Source of the DNA: Bacteroidales bacterium
GTDB taxonomy: Bacteria; Bacteroidota; Bacteroidia; Bacteroidales; Muribaculaceae
Length of the DNA stretch: 57,918 bases
Assembly: GCA_910575545.1 (NCBI GenBank)
Contig: CAJTFH010000025.1
Span: 1-57,918, forward strand
Direction: 5' to 3'
The position numbers and the translations under genes are program-made. The notes under the pieces are model-generated. The model did not search any database. It worked only from the letters and a program-made list of their open reading frames with translations, and was not told the DNA's origin. The first letter of the stretch is position 1; each line of letters opens with the position of its first letter. Positions 7,634 to 16,976 of this stretch are shown here, one piece after another.

Positions 7634-10630
7634 ATGAAAAGTAGACTATTGCTATTGCTGGTTTGCCTGGTGTTTATGCCGGGGCTGACTGTGGCTCTGA
7701 ATGTTAGCGGCATTGTCACCGACGAAGCCAATGACCCGATAGTTGGGGCTTCAGTGATATGCAAGGGGACATCTGTGGGTACGGCGACTGATATAGATGG
7801 CCGTTTCACTCTTGACGTGCCTGAATCGGGTGCGAAAATCCAGGTGTCGTATGTGGGTATGCTTCCACTGGAGCTGCCCGTGCAGCCCGAAATGAAAATT
7901 GTGATGAAGGAGAACACCAACGACCTCGACGAGGTTGTGGTTATCGGATATGGCACTGTTAAGAAGAAAGATGTGCTCGGCTCTATCACTACGGTCAAGG
8001 ATAAAGACCTGCAAGACCGCACTTCGGGAAATATCCTCGAATCGATGCGTGGGCTGACCAGCGGTGTCAAAATCACCAACAGCGGTCAGGCAGGATCCTC
8101 GCCCTCGATGGTTATCCGTGGCCTCGGTTCATTGACCAATAACACTCCCTTGTTCATTATCGACGGTGCATATGCCGGTAATGAGCTGGGTGTAAATGTG
8201 GAAGACATAGAGTCGATACAGGTGCTGAAAGATGCCTCTTCGGCCGCCATCTATGGCTCGAGGGCTGCAAACGGCGTTGTGATAATCAAGACCAAGAGCG
8301 GCAGGTCGGGTGGACTGAAAGTGAAATTCGACACCCAGATTCAGCTCAACTGGCTTCCACGCTACGATCTTATGGATGCAGAGACCTATAAGTTATATGA
8401 CGACCGTGCGTATGACGAGGCGATTCTTGCCGGAGTGGCCGGGGTGACCAATCGCCAGGACCACTACAAGGCCAATACCGACTGGCAGGATGAGATGCTC
8501 CGGACCGGTCTGTTGCAGAACTACAATGTGGCGTTGTCGGGAGGTAACGATAACCTGAATTTCTACACATCGTTCAACTACCTCAATGACAAGGGCGCGA
8601 TGAAATATACCGGTTTTGAGAAATACGGTTTCCGTGTCAATACGGCAGGTAAGAAAGGGATTTTCTCATATGGTGAGAACCTCTACTATACCTATTCAAA
8701 GACTAAGGTGCTCAATGGCATCGGCAATGTATGGAGCAATTTCATCAGTATGCCACCGACAATTCCTGTTCGCGATCCGGAGCATGGGTCAGGTTTCGGA
8801 TATGGCGATTCAAACCATGCCAATTCCTACGGTCTGAATCCGGTGGCCATGCAGGAGCTTGAAAACAGGGTTAACAAGCAGGAATATCTGTTCGGCAACA
8901 TCTACGGCCAGGTTGAATATCCCGAATGGGCGCGCGCCAAGGTGAATGTGGCCTACAAGACATATAACGGCACTACCGACAAATTGCGCAAAACCGGGTC
9001 ATGGACAATGGGGCAGGGAGACGATGCGGCGGATATATCTTGGAACGAATCGCGTTACCATGACATCCTCATCGAGCAGACCTATGAGTTTTTCCATAAA
9101 TTCGGCGGCCACGACATCAATGTGCTTGCAGGTATGAGTTATAACCATTTCACATCGAATGACAAAGGGATATCGCGCCAGAATCCGGCCATGAGCGGTG
9201 ACCACTACCTGACGGAGATTGATGCCGCAACCGGCACGGTGACCGGATCGGGAAGCTATGGCGAATACAGCCTGATATCTTATTTCGGACGAATAAACTA
9301 CTCTTATGGCGACCGTTACCTGGTGCAGCTCACCGGGCGCCGCGACGGCACGTCGAAACTTCCGAACCAGCGCCGCTGGGGCAATTTCTTCTCAGGGTCG
9401 CTTGGATGGCGCATAAGCCAGGAAAAATTCTTTGACGTTGATTGGGTCGATGATCTCAAAATCCGCGCCAACTATGGCTCGCTGGGCAACAGCAACATCG
9501 GGAACTGGGACTATGTTGCCACGCTCAATTCGGGGCCGAGAGCCGTTTTCGGTACGGGAGAAACCGTGGCCATAGGCACAACGCAGTCGCGTCTGGTCAA
9601 TACCGACCTTGTTTGGGAGAAGAAAACGACCCTCAATGTAGGATTGGATTTCACCACTCTCAATAGCCGCCTGCGCTTCACCGCCGACTATTTCCAGTCG
9701 AAATCAAAAGACCTTCTGGTTTATCTGCCAATTCTGATGAGCACGGGTAATGAGGGCGGTGCGCCGGCTGTTAATGCAGGGAGCCTTTCTAACCGTGGTG
9801 TCGAGTTCGAGCTTTCGTGGAATGACCGGGCGGGTGATTTCAGCTATTCGGCAAGCCTGAACCTTTCGCATGTCAAGAACCGTGTAGACGACCTTGGCTA
9901 TGGTCAGACGGCATATCTGACCTCTACCTCAAAGAGTGAGATCGGACAGTCGCTGGGAATGTGGTATATGTATAAGATGCTGGGCATTTTCCAAAGTCAG
10001 GAGGAAATCAACAGTTATAAGAATGCGGATGGTAAGGTGATACAACCCAACGCATTGCCGGGCGACATCAAATATGACGATTATAACGGCGATGGCCAGA
10101 TTTCGAGCGAAGACCGCCAGATCGTGGGTAATCCCTGGCCCAAACTGGAAATGGGATTCAACTTCTCGGCTTCATGGAGAGGAATCGACTTTGCCCTTAA
10201 CTCTTACGGACGCTTCGGCCAGGAGGTCTACAACGGCGCTGCCTACGCAGCCGGTGATTTCCAGAACAACCAGAACAATTTCAACGGCATAGTTCCCTGG
10301 ACTCAGGAGCATCCGGTCAATGACCGTCCGCGAATAGTCTATGGCGATTCACGCAATACCCGTGGCGACCAGGACCGCTGGTTAGAAGACGGTTCATTCT
10401 TCCGCATCAGCGACATAACATTGGGCTACAGCCTGCCTACCCGGGCAATCCGCAAAATCGGATTGGAGAAGGTGCGTTTCGCAGTCACCGGCAAGAACCT
10501 TGTGACCTTTACCAAATATTCGGGCCTCGACCCGGAATTTGCCGACGGCGGCATCTGGACAATCGGTTATGACGGCTGTTCGTTCCCGAATCCGCGCGCC
10601 GTGCAGTTTGCCGTTTCATTAACATTCTAA
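7634..10630 (+). CDS. SusC/RagA-family TonB-dependent outer-membrane transporter
   Basis: This protein forms the outer-membrane import channel of the locus. After a signal peptide it has a CarboxypepD-like domain (about residues 22-100, SGIVTDEANDPIVGASV), the motif DEVVVIGYGTVKKKD, a plug domain with the RagA signatures PLFIIDGA and VLKDASSAAIYGSRAANGV, and a long beta-barrel ending in the aromatic VQFAVSLTF. Its 998 residues are usual for SusC. The SusD partner starts four bases after the stop. By analogy with RusC, the cargo is expected to be ribose, nucleosides or ribosyl conjugates. Confidence 0.95.
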   Translation: MKSRLLLLLVCLVFMPGLTVALNVSGIVTDEANDPIVGASVICKGTSVGTATDIDGRFTLDVPESGAKIQVSYVGMLPLELPVQPEMKIVMKENTNDLDEVVVIGYGTVKKKDVLGSITTVKDKDLQDRTSGNILESMRGLTSGVKITNSGQAGSSPSMVIRGLGSLTNNTPLFIIDGAYAGNELGVNVEDIESIQVLKDASSAAIYGSRAANGVVIIKTKSGRSGGLKVKFDTQIQLNWLPRYDLMDAETYKLYDDRAYDEAILAGVAGVTNRQDHYKANTDWQDEMLRTGLLQNYNVALSGGNDNLNFYTSFNYLNDKGAMKYTGFEKYGFRVNTAGKKGIFSYGENLYYTYSKTKVLNGIGNVWSNFISMPPTIPVRDPEHGSGFGYGDSNHANSYGLNPVAMQELENRVNKQEYLFGNIYGQVEYPEWARAKVNVAYKTYNGTTDKLRKTGSWTMGQGDDAADISWNESRYHDILIEQTYEFFHKFGGHDINVLAGMSYNHFTSNDKGISRQNPAMSGDHYLTEIDAATGTVTGSGSYGEYSLISYFGRINYSYGDRYLVQLTGRRDGTSKLPNQRRWGNFFSGSLGWRISQEKFFDVDWVDDLKIRANYGSLGNSNIGNWDYVATLNSGPRAVFGTGETVAIGTTQSRLVNTDLVWEKKTTLNVGLDFTTLNSRLRFTADYFQSKSKDLLVYLPILMSTGNEGGAPAVNAGSLSNRGVEFELSWNDRAGDFSYSASLNLSHVKNRVDDLGYGQTAYLTSTSKSEIGQSLGMWYMYKMLGIFQSQEEINSYKNADGKVIQPNALPGDIKYDDYNGDGQISSEDRQIVGNPWPKLEMGFNFSASWRGIDFALNSYGRFGQEVYNGAAYAAGDFQNNQNNFNGIVPWTQEHPVNDRPRIVYGDSRNTRGDQDRWLEDGSFFRISDITLGYSLPTRAIRKIGLEKVRFAVTGKNLVTFTKYSGLDPEFADGGIWTIGYDGCSFPNPRAVQFAVSLTF

Positions 10631-10634
10631 CCCC

Positions 10635-12218
10635 ATGAAAATGATGAAAAAGACAGCGATATTACTGGCAACCGGTCTGATGATGGCCGTTATGCCTTCT
10701 TGCAGCGATTCCGACCTCGACATAGAAAATGGCAACAGCCTCAACACATCCAATTTCTGGAAGACTGAAGAAGATGCCGAGAAAGGCCTGGTGGCGGTTT
10801 ACAACATGTTTTACCGCCAGGGGACCTGGACGCGCAACATATATACCCAGCTCAACGGCATGGCCGACGACGGTGTTAGCTATGCCGGATGGAGCGAACT
10901 GGCCGAATACAGCAAGTTCATATTCACCGACTACAATTTCAGCGAGTTCAACACAAAGTCGTATAAGGAGCATTACATTGCGGTTAACCGCGCCAACCAG
11001 GTGCTTGACCATATCGATGCAATCCCCTTTGCAAATGAGAAACACCGCCTCGACCTGAAAGCCCAGGCGCAGTTTCTCAGGGCGTTTTATTACTACTATC
11101 TGACAAATATCTGGGAGAACATTCCGGTGTGTCTCAAAACCTCGTCGGCATCGGATTATCCCGAACAGGGGAATCCCGACAGGATGTTCACTCTCATTGA
11201 GGATGACTTGAAACAGGCTATTCACAACCTGCCTCTTACACGCCCCGAGACTGAGTACGGACGTCCGACCCGCGGAGCCGCTTATGCCCTGCTGGCTAAG
11301 ACTTACGCACAGCATAAAAAGTGGGATGAAGCCGCAGAATGCCTCTATTGGATTATCGAGGGGGATGGCAAAGGACTGTATGACCTCGTTGAGGACTACG
11401 GCGACAATTTCCGCGAATCGACCGAAAACAACCGCGAATCGCTCTATGAGATACAGTTTTCAATGGCGATGGGCACGATAGGTTTTGACGGCACCGACAA
11501 CTATTCGTCGCCCAATGCCCAGCTGGGCACGCAGATTGAAATCAACCAAAGCCCATCGGGAATAGGGTGGAACAATATCGAGGCCAACCGCTGGCTGGTT
11601 GAGTGGTTCAAACGGGAGAAAACCGTTGACGGCAAGAATGATCCGCGTCTTTATTACACGCTGTTCTACCGTGAGGCGGCGGAGGACTTCCCTGACAATG
11701 ACAACTGTGTCTATAAGTGGGAAGAGTGGAATGAAGGATGGGGTAACCGTGTGTTCATCCGCAAGTATTCCACCGACACGCATGTCAACGACATATATTA
11801 CTGGAACGGCAACAACTTCCGGTCGCTTCGCCTGGCCGATATGCTTCTGCTTTATGCCGAGGTGATTAATGAAACCGACGGGCCGACAACTAAAGCTGTG
11901 GATTATATTGACCGGGTGCGTGGCCGTGCCGGTCTGCCTAAGCTGGAGAACAGCACATACTACAACAAGACGGCCATAACGGCTTCGCCGGATGCCTTCC
12001 GCAACCATATAAAGGTTGAGCGTGCGCTGGAGCTGGCATGTGAGTGTGTGCGCTGGTTCGACCTCAAACGCTGGGGAATCGATGCCAACACATTGGCGGA
12101 GCTTAAGACCCGCGATGCCGACTTCAACAATTTCGTTATCGGCAAGAGCATCCGTGTGCCTCTGCCGCAGACCGATGTGGATAACAACCCGAACCTGAGC
12201 CAGAATCCGAATTATTAA
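10635..12218 (+). CDS. SusD/RagB-family nutrient-binding lipoprotein
   Basis: A cell-surface lipoprotein that sits as a lid on the SusC channel and captures the substrate. The signal peptide ends in PSC (Cys23) followed by acidic residues, a typical Bacteroidetes surface-export context. SusD signatures are FWKTEEDAEKGLVAVYNMF near the N-terminus, LKAQAQFLRAFYYYYL, TRGAAYALLAKTY (TPR-like helices) and the C-terminal RALELACECVRWFDLKRWG. The length of 527 residues is normal. It is transcribed with the SusC gene. Confidence 0.94.
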   Translation: MKMMKKTAILLATGLMMAVMPSCSDSDLDIENGNSLNTSNFWKTEEDAEKGLVAVYNMFYRQGTWTRNIYTQLNGMADDGVSYAGWSELAEYSKFIFTDYNFSEFNTKSYKEHYIAVNRANQVLDHIDAIPFANEKHRLDLKAQAQFLRAFYYYYLTNIWENIPVCLKTSSASDYPEQGNPDRMFTLIEDDLKQAIHNLPLTRPETEYGRPTRGAAYALLAKTYAQHKKWDEAAECLYWIIEGDGKGLYDLVEDYGDNFRESTENNRESLYEIQFSMAMGTIGFDGTDNYSSPNAQLGTQIEINQSPSGIGWNNIEANRWLVEWFKREKTVDGKNDPRLYYTLFYREAAEDFPDNDNCVYKWEEWNEGWGNRVFIRKYSTDTHVNDIYYWNGNNFRSLRLADMLLLYAEVINETDGPTTKAVDYIDRVRGRAGLPKLENSTYYNKTAITASPDAFRNHIKVERALELACECVRWFDLKRWGIDANTLAELKTRDADFNNFVIGKSIRVPLPQTDVDNNPNLSQNPNY

Positions 12219-12238
12219 TCCGTATAAAAGTTGAAGCG

Positions 12239-13213
12239 ATGTCAAGAATAAGATATAATATTATGGCGGCTGGGGCGATGGCTCTGTTGGCCGCTTCGTG
12301 CAGCGATGACGAACATCTGCTGTATTCCGACCCGGATGAGTTCGGGCTGAACCCGGTGGCCATTGTGGCCGATGCCTCAGGTGGCACATATGAGCTGAAG
12401 GTGACCGGTACCGGTGAGTGGACGGCACGCCTTGGCGAGACCAATTCGGCGGCGCAGGGTTGGTGCACCCTCAGCGAGATGAGCGGCAAGGGCCAGGCGA
12501 CGGTTAAAATAGAGGTTACGCAGAGCGGTTCGTTCACCACCAGGCGCAATATGATGCTGGAGTTCACATCAGGAGGAAAGACTTTGAAATGCCGTCTGGT
12601 GCAGGGCACCCAGGTGCTTGGTGAGAATGAGGTGCTTGTTAACGGCAATGTTTGGTCGATGGTCAATGTCGATGCTCCGGGCACCTTCTGCCAGTCGCCA
12701 GACGAAATCGGGAAATTATACCAGTTCAACCGCAATAAGCCGTGGGATTTCGTGGATAATCCCGAAGGATGGTCATCGGCCTATACTGACGACGGTGTTG
12801 ACTGGCAGTCGGAAAATGATCCCTCTCCGGAAGGTTGGCGAGTGCCGACCGCGCAGGAGATGGTTGGGTTATGGGAAATCGGTGCTACCTGGGCCGGTAA
12901 GGCTCAGACAGGTTTCAGCCGCGACGGTATTGTTGTAGGTGTCGATGCCTCGACTGCCGAACTGGTAACCAAGGATAACTGCCGAGCATTGGGTGCGCTT
13001 TTCCTGCCACAGAGCGGCTGGTTGAATTCCGACGGTGTGCTCGACCGCACGTGGCTGGTGGCAGTGCGCACAAGCACTTCGCTCAGCGATACTCACGGAG
13101 GTATGAGCCTTGGCGATTCGGGAGGCTACCGCGACGCCTGGGGATGGGGCGACGGCCAGAAAGAACGGGCTGCGATGATACGCCCTGTGAAAATTCTCGA
13201 GGTTGAAGATTGA
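12239..13213 (+). CDS. BACON/FISUMP-domain surface lipoprotein
   Basis: A 324-residue lipoprotein (Cys21 after ALLAAS). The first half resembles a BACON domain (beta-strands, then GEWTARLGETNS and CTLSEMSGKGQATVKI). The second half resembles the Fibrobacter succinogenes major paralogous domain, with PSPEGWRVPTAQEM and a Gly/Trp-rich end that fits a C-type-lectin-like fold. In Bacteroidetes utilisation loci such genes after susD usually encode extra surface glycan-binding proteins, so a substrate-binding role is inferred. It overlaps the next reading frame only if that gene used an early TTG, which is unlikely. Confidence 0.78.
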   Translation: MSRIRYNIMAAGAMALLAASCSDDEHLLYSDPDEFGLNPVAIVADASGGTYELKVTGTGEWTARLGETNSAAQGWCTLSEMSGKGQATVKIEVTQSGSFTTRRNMMLEFTSGGKTLKCRLVQGTQVLGENEVLVNGNVWSMVNVDAPGTFCQSPDEIGKLYQFNRNKPWDFVDNPEGWSSAYTDDGVDWQSENDPSPEGWRVPTAQEMVGLWEIGATWAGKAQTGFSRDGIVVGVDASTAELVTKDNCRALGALFLPQSGWLNSDGVLDRTWLVAVRTSTSLSDTHGGMSLGDSGGYRDAWGWGDGQKERAAMIRPVKILEVED

Positions 13214-13242
13214 TTGTAATCACAGAAAATTTGCCAAGTGCC

Positions 13243-14310
13243 ATGAAAATTGACAGGATATTAATGATAGGTTCTTTTTGCACCGCCGCCATGCTGGCGG
13301 CCGGTGCAAAGAAGGAACTGCCGAAGGTTGTGCCGCAGGTCAACTATGAGTTGAGCGGCGGAGCGGGGCATTATGATTATGCACCGAGTTTCATAACCGA
13401 CAAATACGGGATTGTGTACGGCTATCTGTGCGAGAACCGTGAGCCGTTCAAGATTGTGGATTATATATATCTTTACAAGGGAATACCGACGCGGGAAGGC
13501 ATCAAATGGCAGCCCGGTACGGAGGTGATAGAGCCGTCGCGCACGGGTTGGGACGACTGCCATATATGCGATCCCGATGTGAGGGAGTTCTCAACCACCT
13601 ACCGTGGGCATACTTACAAATGGATTATGACCTATTTGGGTGTTGACCAGTGGGATTGCAACCATAACCAGGTGGGCATCGCCTTGGCCGACAATATCGA
13701 GGGGCCTTGGGAGAAATATCCTAAGCCGATTATTCCGTATGACAAGTTTGACAAGTGGGGCACAGGTCAAAGCACTTCTATTGTGCTGAATGACAGTACG
13801 ATTGCAACGTTCTACCATTCCACGACCGAAAACGGCCCGTTTGCGATGAGGCTTATTAACCTTAAAGACCTTGAGAAAATCGATATCGGGGAGGAGTATG
13901 CTGTTCCGTTCCTGTCGGCTAACACTTATGTGGCGGTCAGCGATGAATATATCTACACTGTGTCGGAGGGGCGGTCTGAGAACTATGAGAAGATTGTGCC
14001 GACATGGGTAGGGGATATATGCGTGGTTCGTTGCAAGCCCCGGTCGGGCGATCTGGTGGCAGATATGACGTCGCCTGTTGATGAATGGATTGAAATCGGG
14101 CGCGTAACACCCGAATTGAGCGGCTTCCCCCGTAACCATAATCCGGGATTCCTGACTGACAGCCGCGGGTGGTTGCCGTCGGATGATTCTCTGACGGTGT
14201 ATTTCACCCCGGCTGTCACAGGCGACGACTGGCTGTGGTCATATGACCTTTATTCGGCGGTGTTTGACCTGAAAGATTTTAATAAGAAATTGAAAACAAA
14301 TAAAAAGTAG
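13243..14310 (+). CDS. Secreted five-bladed beta-propeller, GH43-like, paralog 1
   Basis: A 355-residue exported protein with a signal peptide (MKIDRILMIGSF, then AAMLAAGAKK). It contains motifs seen in GH43/GH32-like propellers: CHICDPDV with an Asp-Pro where these enzymes place the catalytic base, GIALADNIEGPWEKYPKP, GTGQSTSIVL and GFPRNHNPGF. It shares this pattern with the protein at 15391-16554. A glycosidase or ribosyl-releasing role like RusGH is inferred; the catalytic acid cannot be assigned. ATG 13243 is preferred over a TTG at 13210 because it gives a signal peptide. Confidence 0.72.
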   Translation: MKIDRILMIGSFCTAAMLAAGAKKELPKVVPQVNYELSGGAGHYDYAPSFITDKYGIVYGYLCENREPFKIVDYIYLYKGIPTREGIKWQPGTEVIEPSRTGWDDCHICDPDVREFSTTYRGHTYKWIMTYLGVDQWDCNHNQVGIALADNIEGPWEKYPKPIIPYDKFDKWGTGQSTSIVLNDSTIATFYHSTTENGPFAMRLINLKDLEKIDIGEEYAVPFLSANTYVAVSDEYIYTVSEGRSENYEKIVPTWVGDICVVRCKPRSGDLVADMTSPVDEWIEIGRVTPELSGFPRNHNPGFLTDSRGWLPSDDSLTVYFTPAVTGDDWLWSYDLYSAVFDLKDFNKKLKTNKK

Positions 14311-14314
14311 TGAT

Positions 14315-15367
14315 ATGACATTGAGAATTTTGATTGGGATGGCAGCTGCGGCGATACTGTCATCGTGTGGCAATAAACAGCAGGCGGCCTGTGAAGGGGC
14401 AGCTGCGCCAATGAAGATAATTTTTGAGACAGACATGGGCAATGATGTCGATGACGCTTTGGCTATGGATATGTTGATGCAATATGCACGTGAGGGTAAG
14501 ATTGACCTGCTCGGCATATCGAGCAATAAGCGTAATGATGGTTCTACGGAGTATATAGACCTGCTGACAACGTGGTATGGTATGCCGCAGATACCTATCG
14601 GGAAGGTCGTTGACGGGGCGAAGTGTGATGATGCCGTGAATTATGCCTTGGCAGTGGCGCAGATGACTGATGCCGATGGGAAACCGTTGTTTGCCCGCAG
14701 CCACGACAACGACGGGTTCGTGGTTCCGAGTGTGGAGATGTACCGAAGGATTCTGTCGGTGCAGCCCGATTCGTCTGTGACTGTGATATCGGTCGGCTTT
14801 TCGACCAACCTGGCGCAGCTTCTCGACTCGAAAGGGGATGATATATCGCCGCTTACGGGTAAGGAGCTTGTGGCAAAGAAAGTGAAAGAGCTTGTGACGA
14901 TGGCCGGGGAGTTTACCAACAATGGGGAGGCTGACAGTTTGAAACGGATGCCGGAATATAATGTTGTGCGCGACATAGCGGCTGCTAAGAAGGTGTTTGC
15001 CGAGTGGCCCACTCCAATAGTGACCTCACCGTTTGAACTGGGGATTAAAATTTGTTTCCCGGCTGATGCGGTTGAAAACGAGTTAACGAGAGCGACACCG
15101 CATCCGGTTTCTGAGGCCTACAAGGCATATCTTCCTATGCCTTATGACCGGCCAACGTGGGATTTGACGTCGGTGCTGTATGCGGTTGAAGGCTCTGAGG
15201 GATATTTTACGTTGTCTGATACCGGAGATATAGAGGTTGATGGCCGAGGAGGCACACGGTTTATCGCCCGCTCTGACGGTACGCGCAGGTATCTTATGAC
15301 CGACTCGGTTCAGGATGCCAATATCCTAAGACGGTTTGTGGAGATGATTCCGGGGGAGAAGAAATAA
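14315..15367 (+). CDS. Nucleoside hydrolase lipoprotein
   Basis: It is predicted to cleave the N-glycosidic bond of ribonucleosides, giving ribose and a free base. The Ca-binding Asp cluster of inosine/uridine-preferring nucleoside hydrolases is present as ETDMGNDVDDAL (Asp40, Asp44, Asp46, Asp47). A lipobox ends at Cys18 (ILSSC), so the enzyme is exported and anchored to a membrane, unlike cytosolic E. coli homologues. This matches the exported hydrolase of the rus system (RusNH). It lies five bases after the first propeller gene. Specificity for purine or pyrimidine nucleosides cannot be read from the sequence. Confidence 0.88.
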   Translation: MTLRILIGMAAAAILSSCGNKQQAACEGAAAPMKIIFETDMGNDVDDALAMDMLMQYAREGKIDLLGISSNKRNDGSTEYIDLLTTWYGMPQIPIGKVVDGAKCDDAVNYALAVAQMTDADGKPLFARSHDNDGFVVPSVEMYRRILSVQPDSSVTVISVGFSTNLAQLLDSKGDDISPLTGKELVAKKVKELVTMAGEFTNNGEADSLKRMPEYNVVRDIAAAKKVFAEWPTPIVTSPFELGIKICFPADAVENELTRATPHPVSEAYKAYLPMPYDRPTWDLTSVLYAVEGSEGYFTLSDTGDIEVDGRGGTRFIARSDGTRRYLMTDSVQDANILRRFVEMIPGEKK

Positions 15368-15390
15368 GAAGCGAGAAGTAAGGATATATT

Positions 15391-16554
15391 ATGAGGTTAA
15401 GCAATTGTATTGTGCTCTTGACGATGCTTCCCCTTTTTCTCGGCGGTTGTGCCGGGAAGGAGGGGGAGTCACCTGGGCCGGCATCCGGACCGTGGCCGGA
15501 TGATGAGGCGGCTGAAGGGTGGAAGATGACTGCTAACAGCAGGGTGTTCGGGTTCACTACCCAGAACCGTTATGCCTATTGCCCGAGTGTTGTGGAGATG
15601 GCTGACGGGAGCAGCGAGGTGTTTTTCTGTGGTAATCCGGTGGCGAATGTAATGGTGGACAATATTTATCATTTCACTGTGTCGTCTGATATGTCGCGCA
15701 CGGCGCCTGTGAGAGTGCTTCAGCCCGGTGCTCCGGGGAGATGGGATAACCAACATGCCTGCGACCCTTCGGTTGTGAAGGGAAAGTTTCGCTTCAATGG
15801 GGCGGACTATGTTTATGCGATGTTTTATCTCGGATGCACTGTGGAATATTATTACAATGAGGTCGGTGTGGCTTTTGCCAATGATCTTAGTGCCAGGGAG
15901 TGGGTGAAGTATCCGTTGCCTGTGGTCAGTAAGACCTGGCAGTATGATGGCGACCAGCCGTGCGGCGGTGGGGTGTCGTGGGGTGTGGGGCAACCGTCGG
16001 CAATCTCGCTCGACAAGGGAGGAAAGGTGCTGTTGTCGTATACCATAGGGGATGTTGACGGCACTAGGATAGTGTTGCGTGAGCTTGACATGTCGGATAT
16101 GGATGATATGCGTGTTGGTGCTGCGGTTACGATGTCGAATGCCGGGCTGCTGAATATCGGAAAGACAGGATTGGATTATACATGCAATTCGGATATCGCG
16201 CTTGACGAGGAGTCGAACTCGGTGGTGATGGTGCGGCCGGTGCAGCCGCATCCGCTTGTTTATCCTGCGTTTATAAATGAGAGCCTTGAGGTTGACCGGC
16301 TTGATTTTGAGGCGTTCCGCAACGGAGTTGGTACGTGGGAGCCCCTTTTCCGTATCTCTCCTGCGGAAACAGGTTTTCCCCGCAACCATAATGCGGCCAT
16401 AGGGCGCGATGAATACGGGCATATCGTTGGAGGAGATGTGCTGCGGGTGTGGTACACGGTGGCGAAAGCGGCTCCGGATGTGGCTCCGTCGGAAGGGATG
16501 CACGCTGAATGGACGTATGAGATTTACCGGGCTGAGTTTTCGTTTGAAAATTAA
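15391..16554 (+). CDS. Five-bladed beta-propeller lipoprotein, GH43-like, paralog 2
   Basis: A 387-residue lipoprotein (Cys20 after FLGG). Colinear motifs link it to the gene at 13243-14310: QHACDPSVV, YNEVGVAFANDLSAREWVKYPLP, GVGQPSAISL and GFPRNHNAAIG. The two look like an old duplication separated by the nucleoside hydrolase. It is the last gene of the locus. A glycosidase acting on ribose-containing glycans or conjugates at the cell surface is plausible but not shown. The conserved FPRNHN motif in both copies is probably part of the active or binding site. Confidence 0.72.
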   Translation: MRLSNCIVLLTMLPLFLGGCAGKEGESPGPASGPWPDDEAAEGWKMTANSRVFGFTTQNRYAYCPSVVEMADGSSEVFFCGNPVANVMVDNIYHFTVSSDMSRTAPVRVLQPGAPGRWDNQHACDPSVVKGKFRFNGADYVYAMFYLGCTVEYYYNEVGVAFANDLSAREWVKYPLPVVSKTWQYDGDQPCGGGVSWGVGQPSAISLDKGGKVLLSYTIGDVDGTRIVLRELDMSDMDDMRVGAAVTMSNAGLLNIGKTGLDYTCNSDIALDEESNSVVMVRPVQPHPLVYPAFINESLEVDRLDFEAFRNGVGTWEPLFRISPAETGFPRNHNAAIGRDEYGHIVGGDVLRVWYTVAKAAPDVAPSEGMHAEWTYEIYRAEFSFEN

Positions 16555-16738
16555 TGGATCCTGATTGAGTGGGGGACAGGGAAAGGGCGTATAAGATTCT
16601 GTAAAGGATGGAATAGGTGTAATCCGGTTGAATACAATGGTTCGGTAAAAAACGCCGAAGGTGTTGGAATTAGGTTAATATATTGCAACTGCCGATACAA
16701 ATGAATCGCCAAAGCGTTAATTGTTAAATTCTTAGGAT

Positions 16739-16924
16739 ATGAACGTACTGGCGATTCTCAAGGTCTTCACCTCTTGGTGCAAGTCGGTGTTTGAAAATAC
16801 TATAACCGCAATGAGCAAAAGGTTTCTCAACTGGCTGATTTTAACAATACGCACTGTCGCGTTGATTCCAGGCAAGGTCAACTTCAGCGCAGTGTCGGGA
16901 GTTCGACACTGCGCTTTGCTTTGA
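16739..16924 (+). pseudogene. N-terminal fragment resembling an IS4-type transposase
   Basis: A 61-codon open frame, MNVLAILKVFTSWCKSVFEN continuing to RFLNWLILTIR and ALIPGKVNFS. The KRFLNWL and PGKVNFS segments recall the start of Bacteroidetes IS4-like transposases, which continue with QLGRYG; here that continuation is missing and the frame runs into a hairpin. I recognise it only by resemblance. The 422-base gap 16555-16976 otherwise holds the terminator and AT-rich sequence without a clear gene. Confidence 0.35.
16886..16922 (+). terminator. Strong intrinsic terminator
   Basis: A perfect 12-bp stem, AGCGCAGTGTCG at 16886-16897 with CGACACTGCGCT at 16904-16915 and a six-base loop, is followed by TTGCTTT. 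It lies inside the 3' end of the transposase-like frame and is the first good terminator after the ribose locus. Confidence 0.82.
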
Positions 16925-16976
16925 CTAATAAGACCCATAGGGGCTGATAGTGGCTAATTGGCCTTATTCGTTGGGT

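Noticed and set aside
15469-16503. A long antisense open frame opposite the second propeller gene
   Set aside because: It is rich in Arg and His from reverse reading of a high-GC gene and has no signal peptide or family motif; the plus-strand frame has clear motifs.
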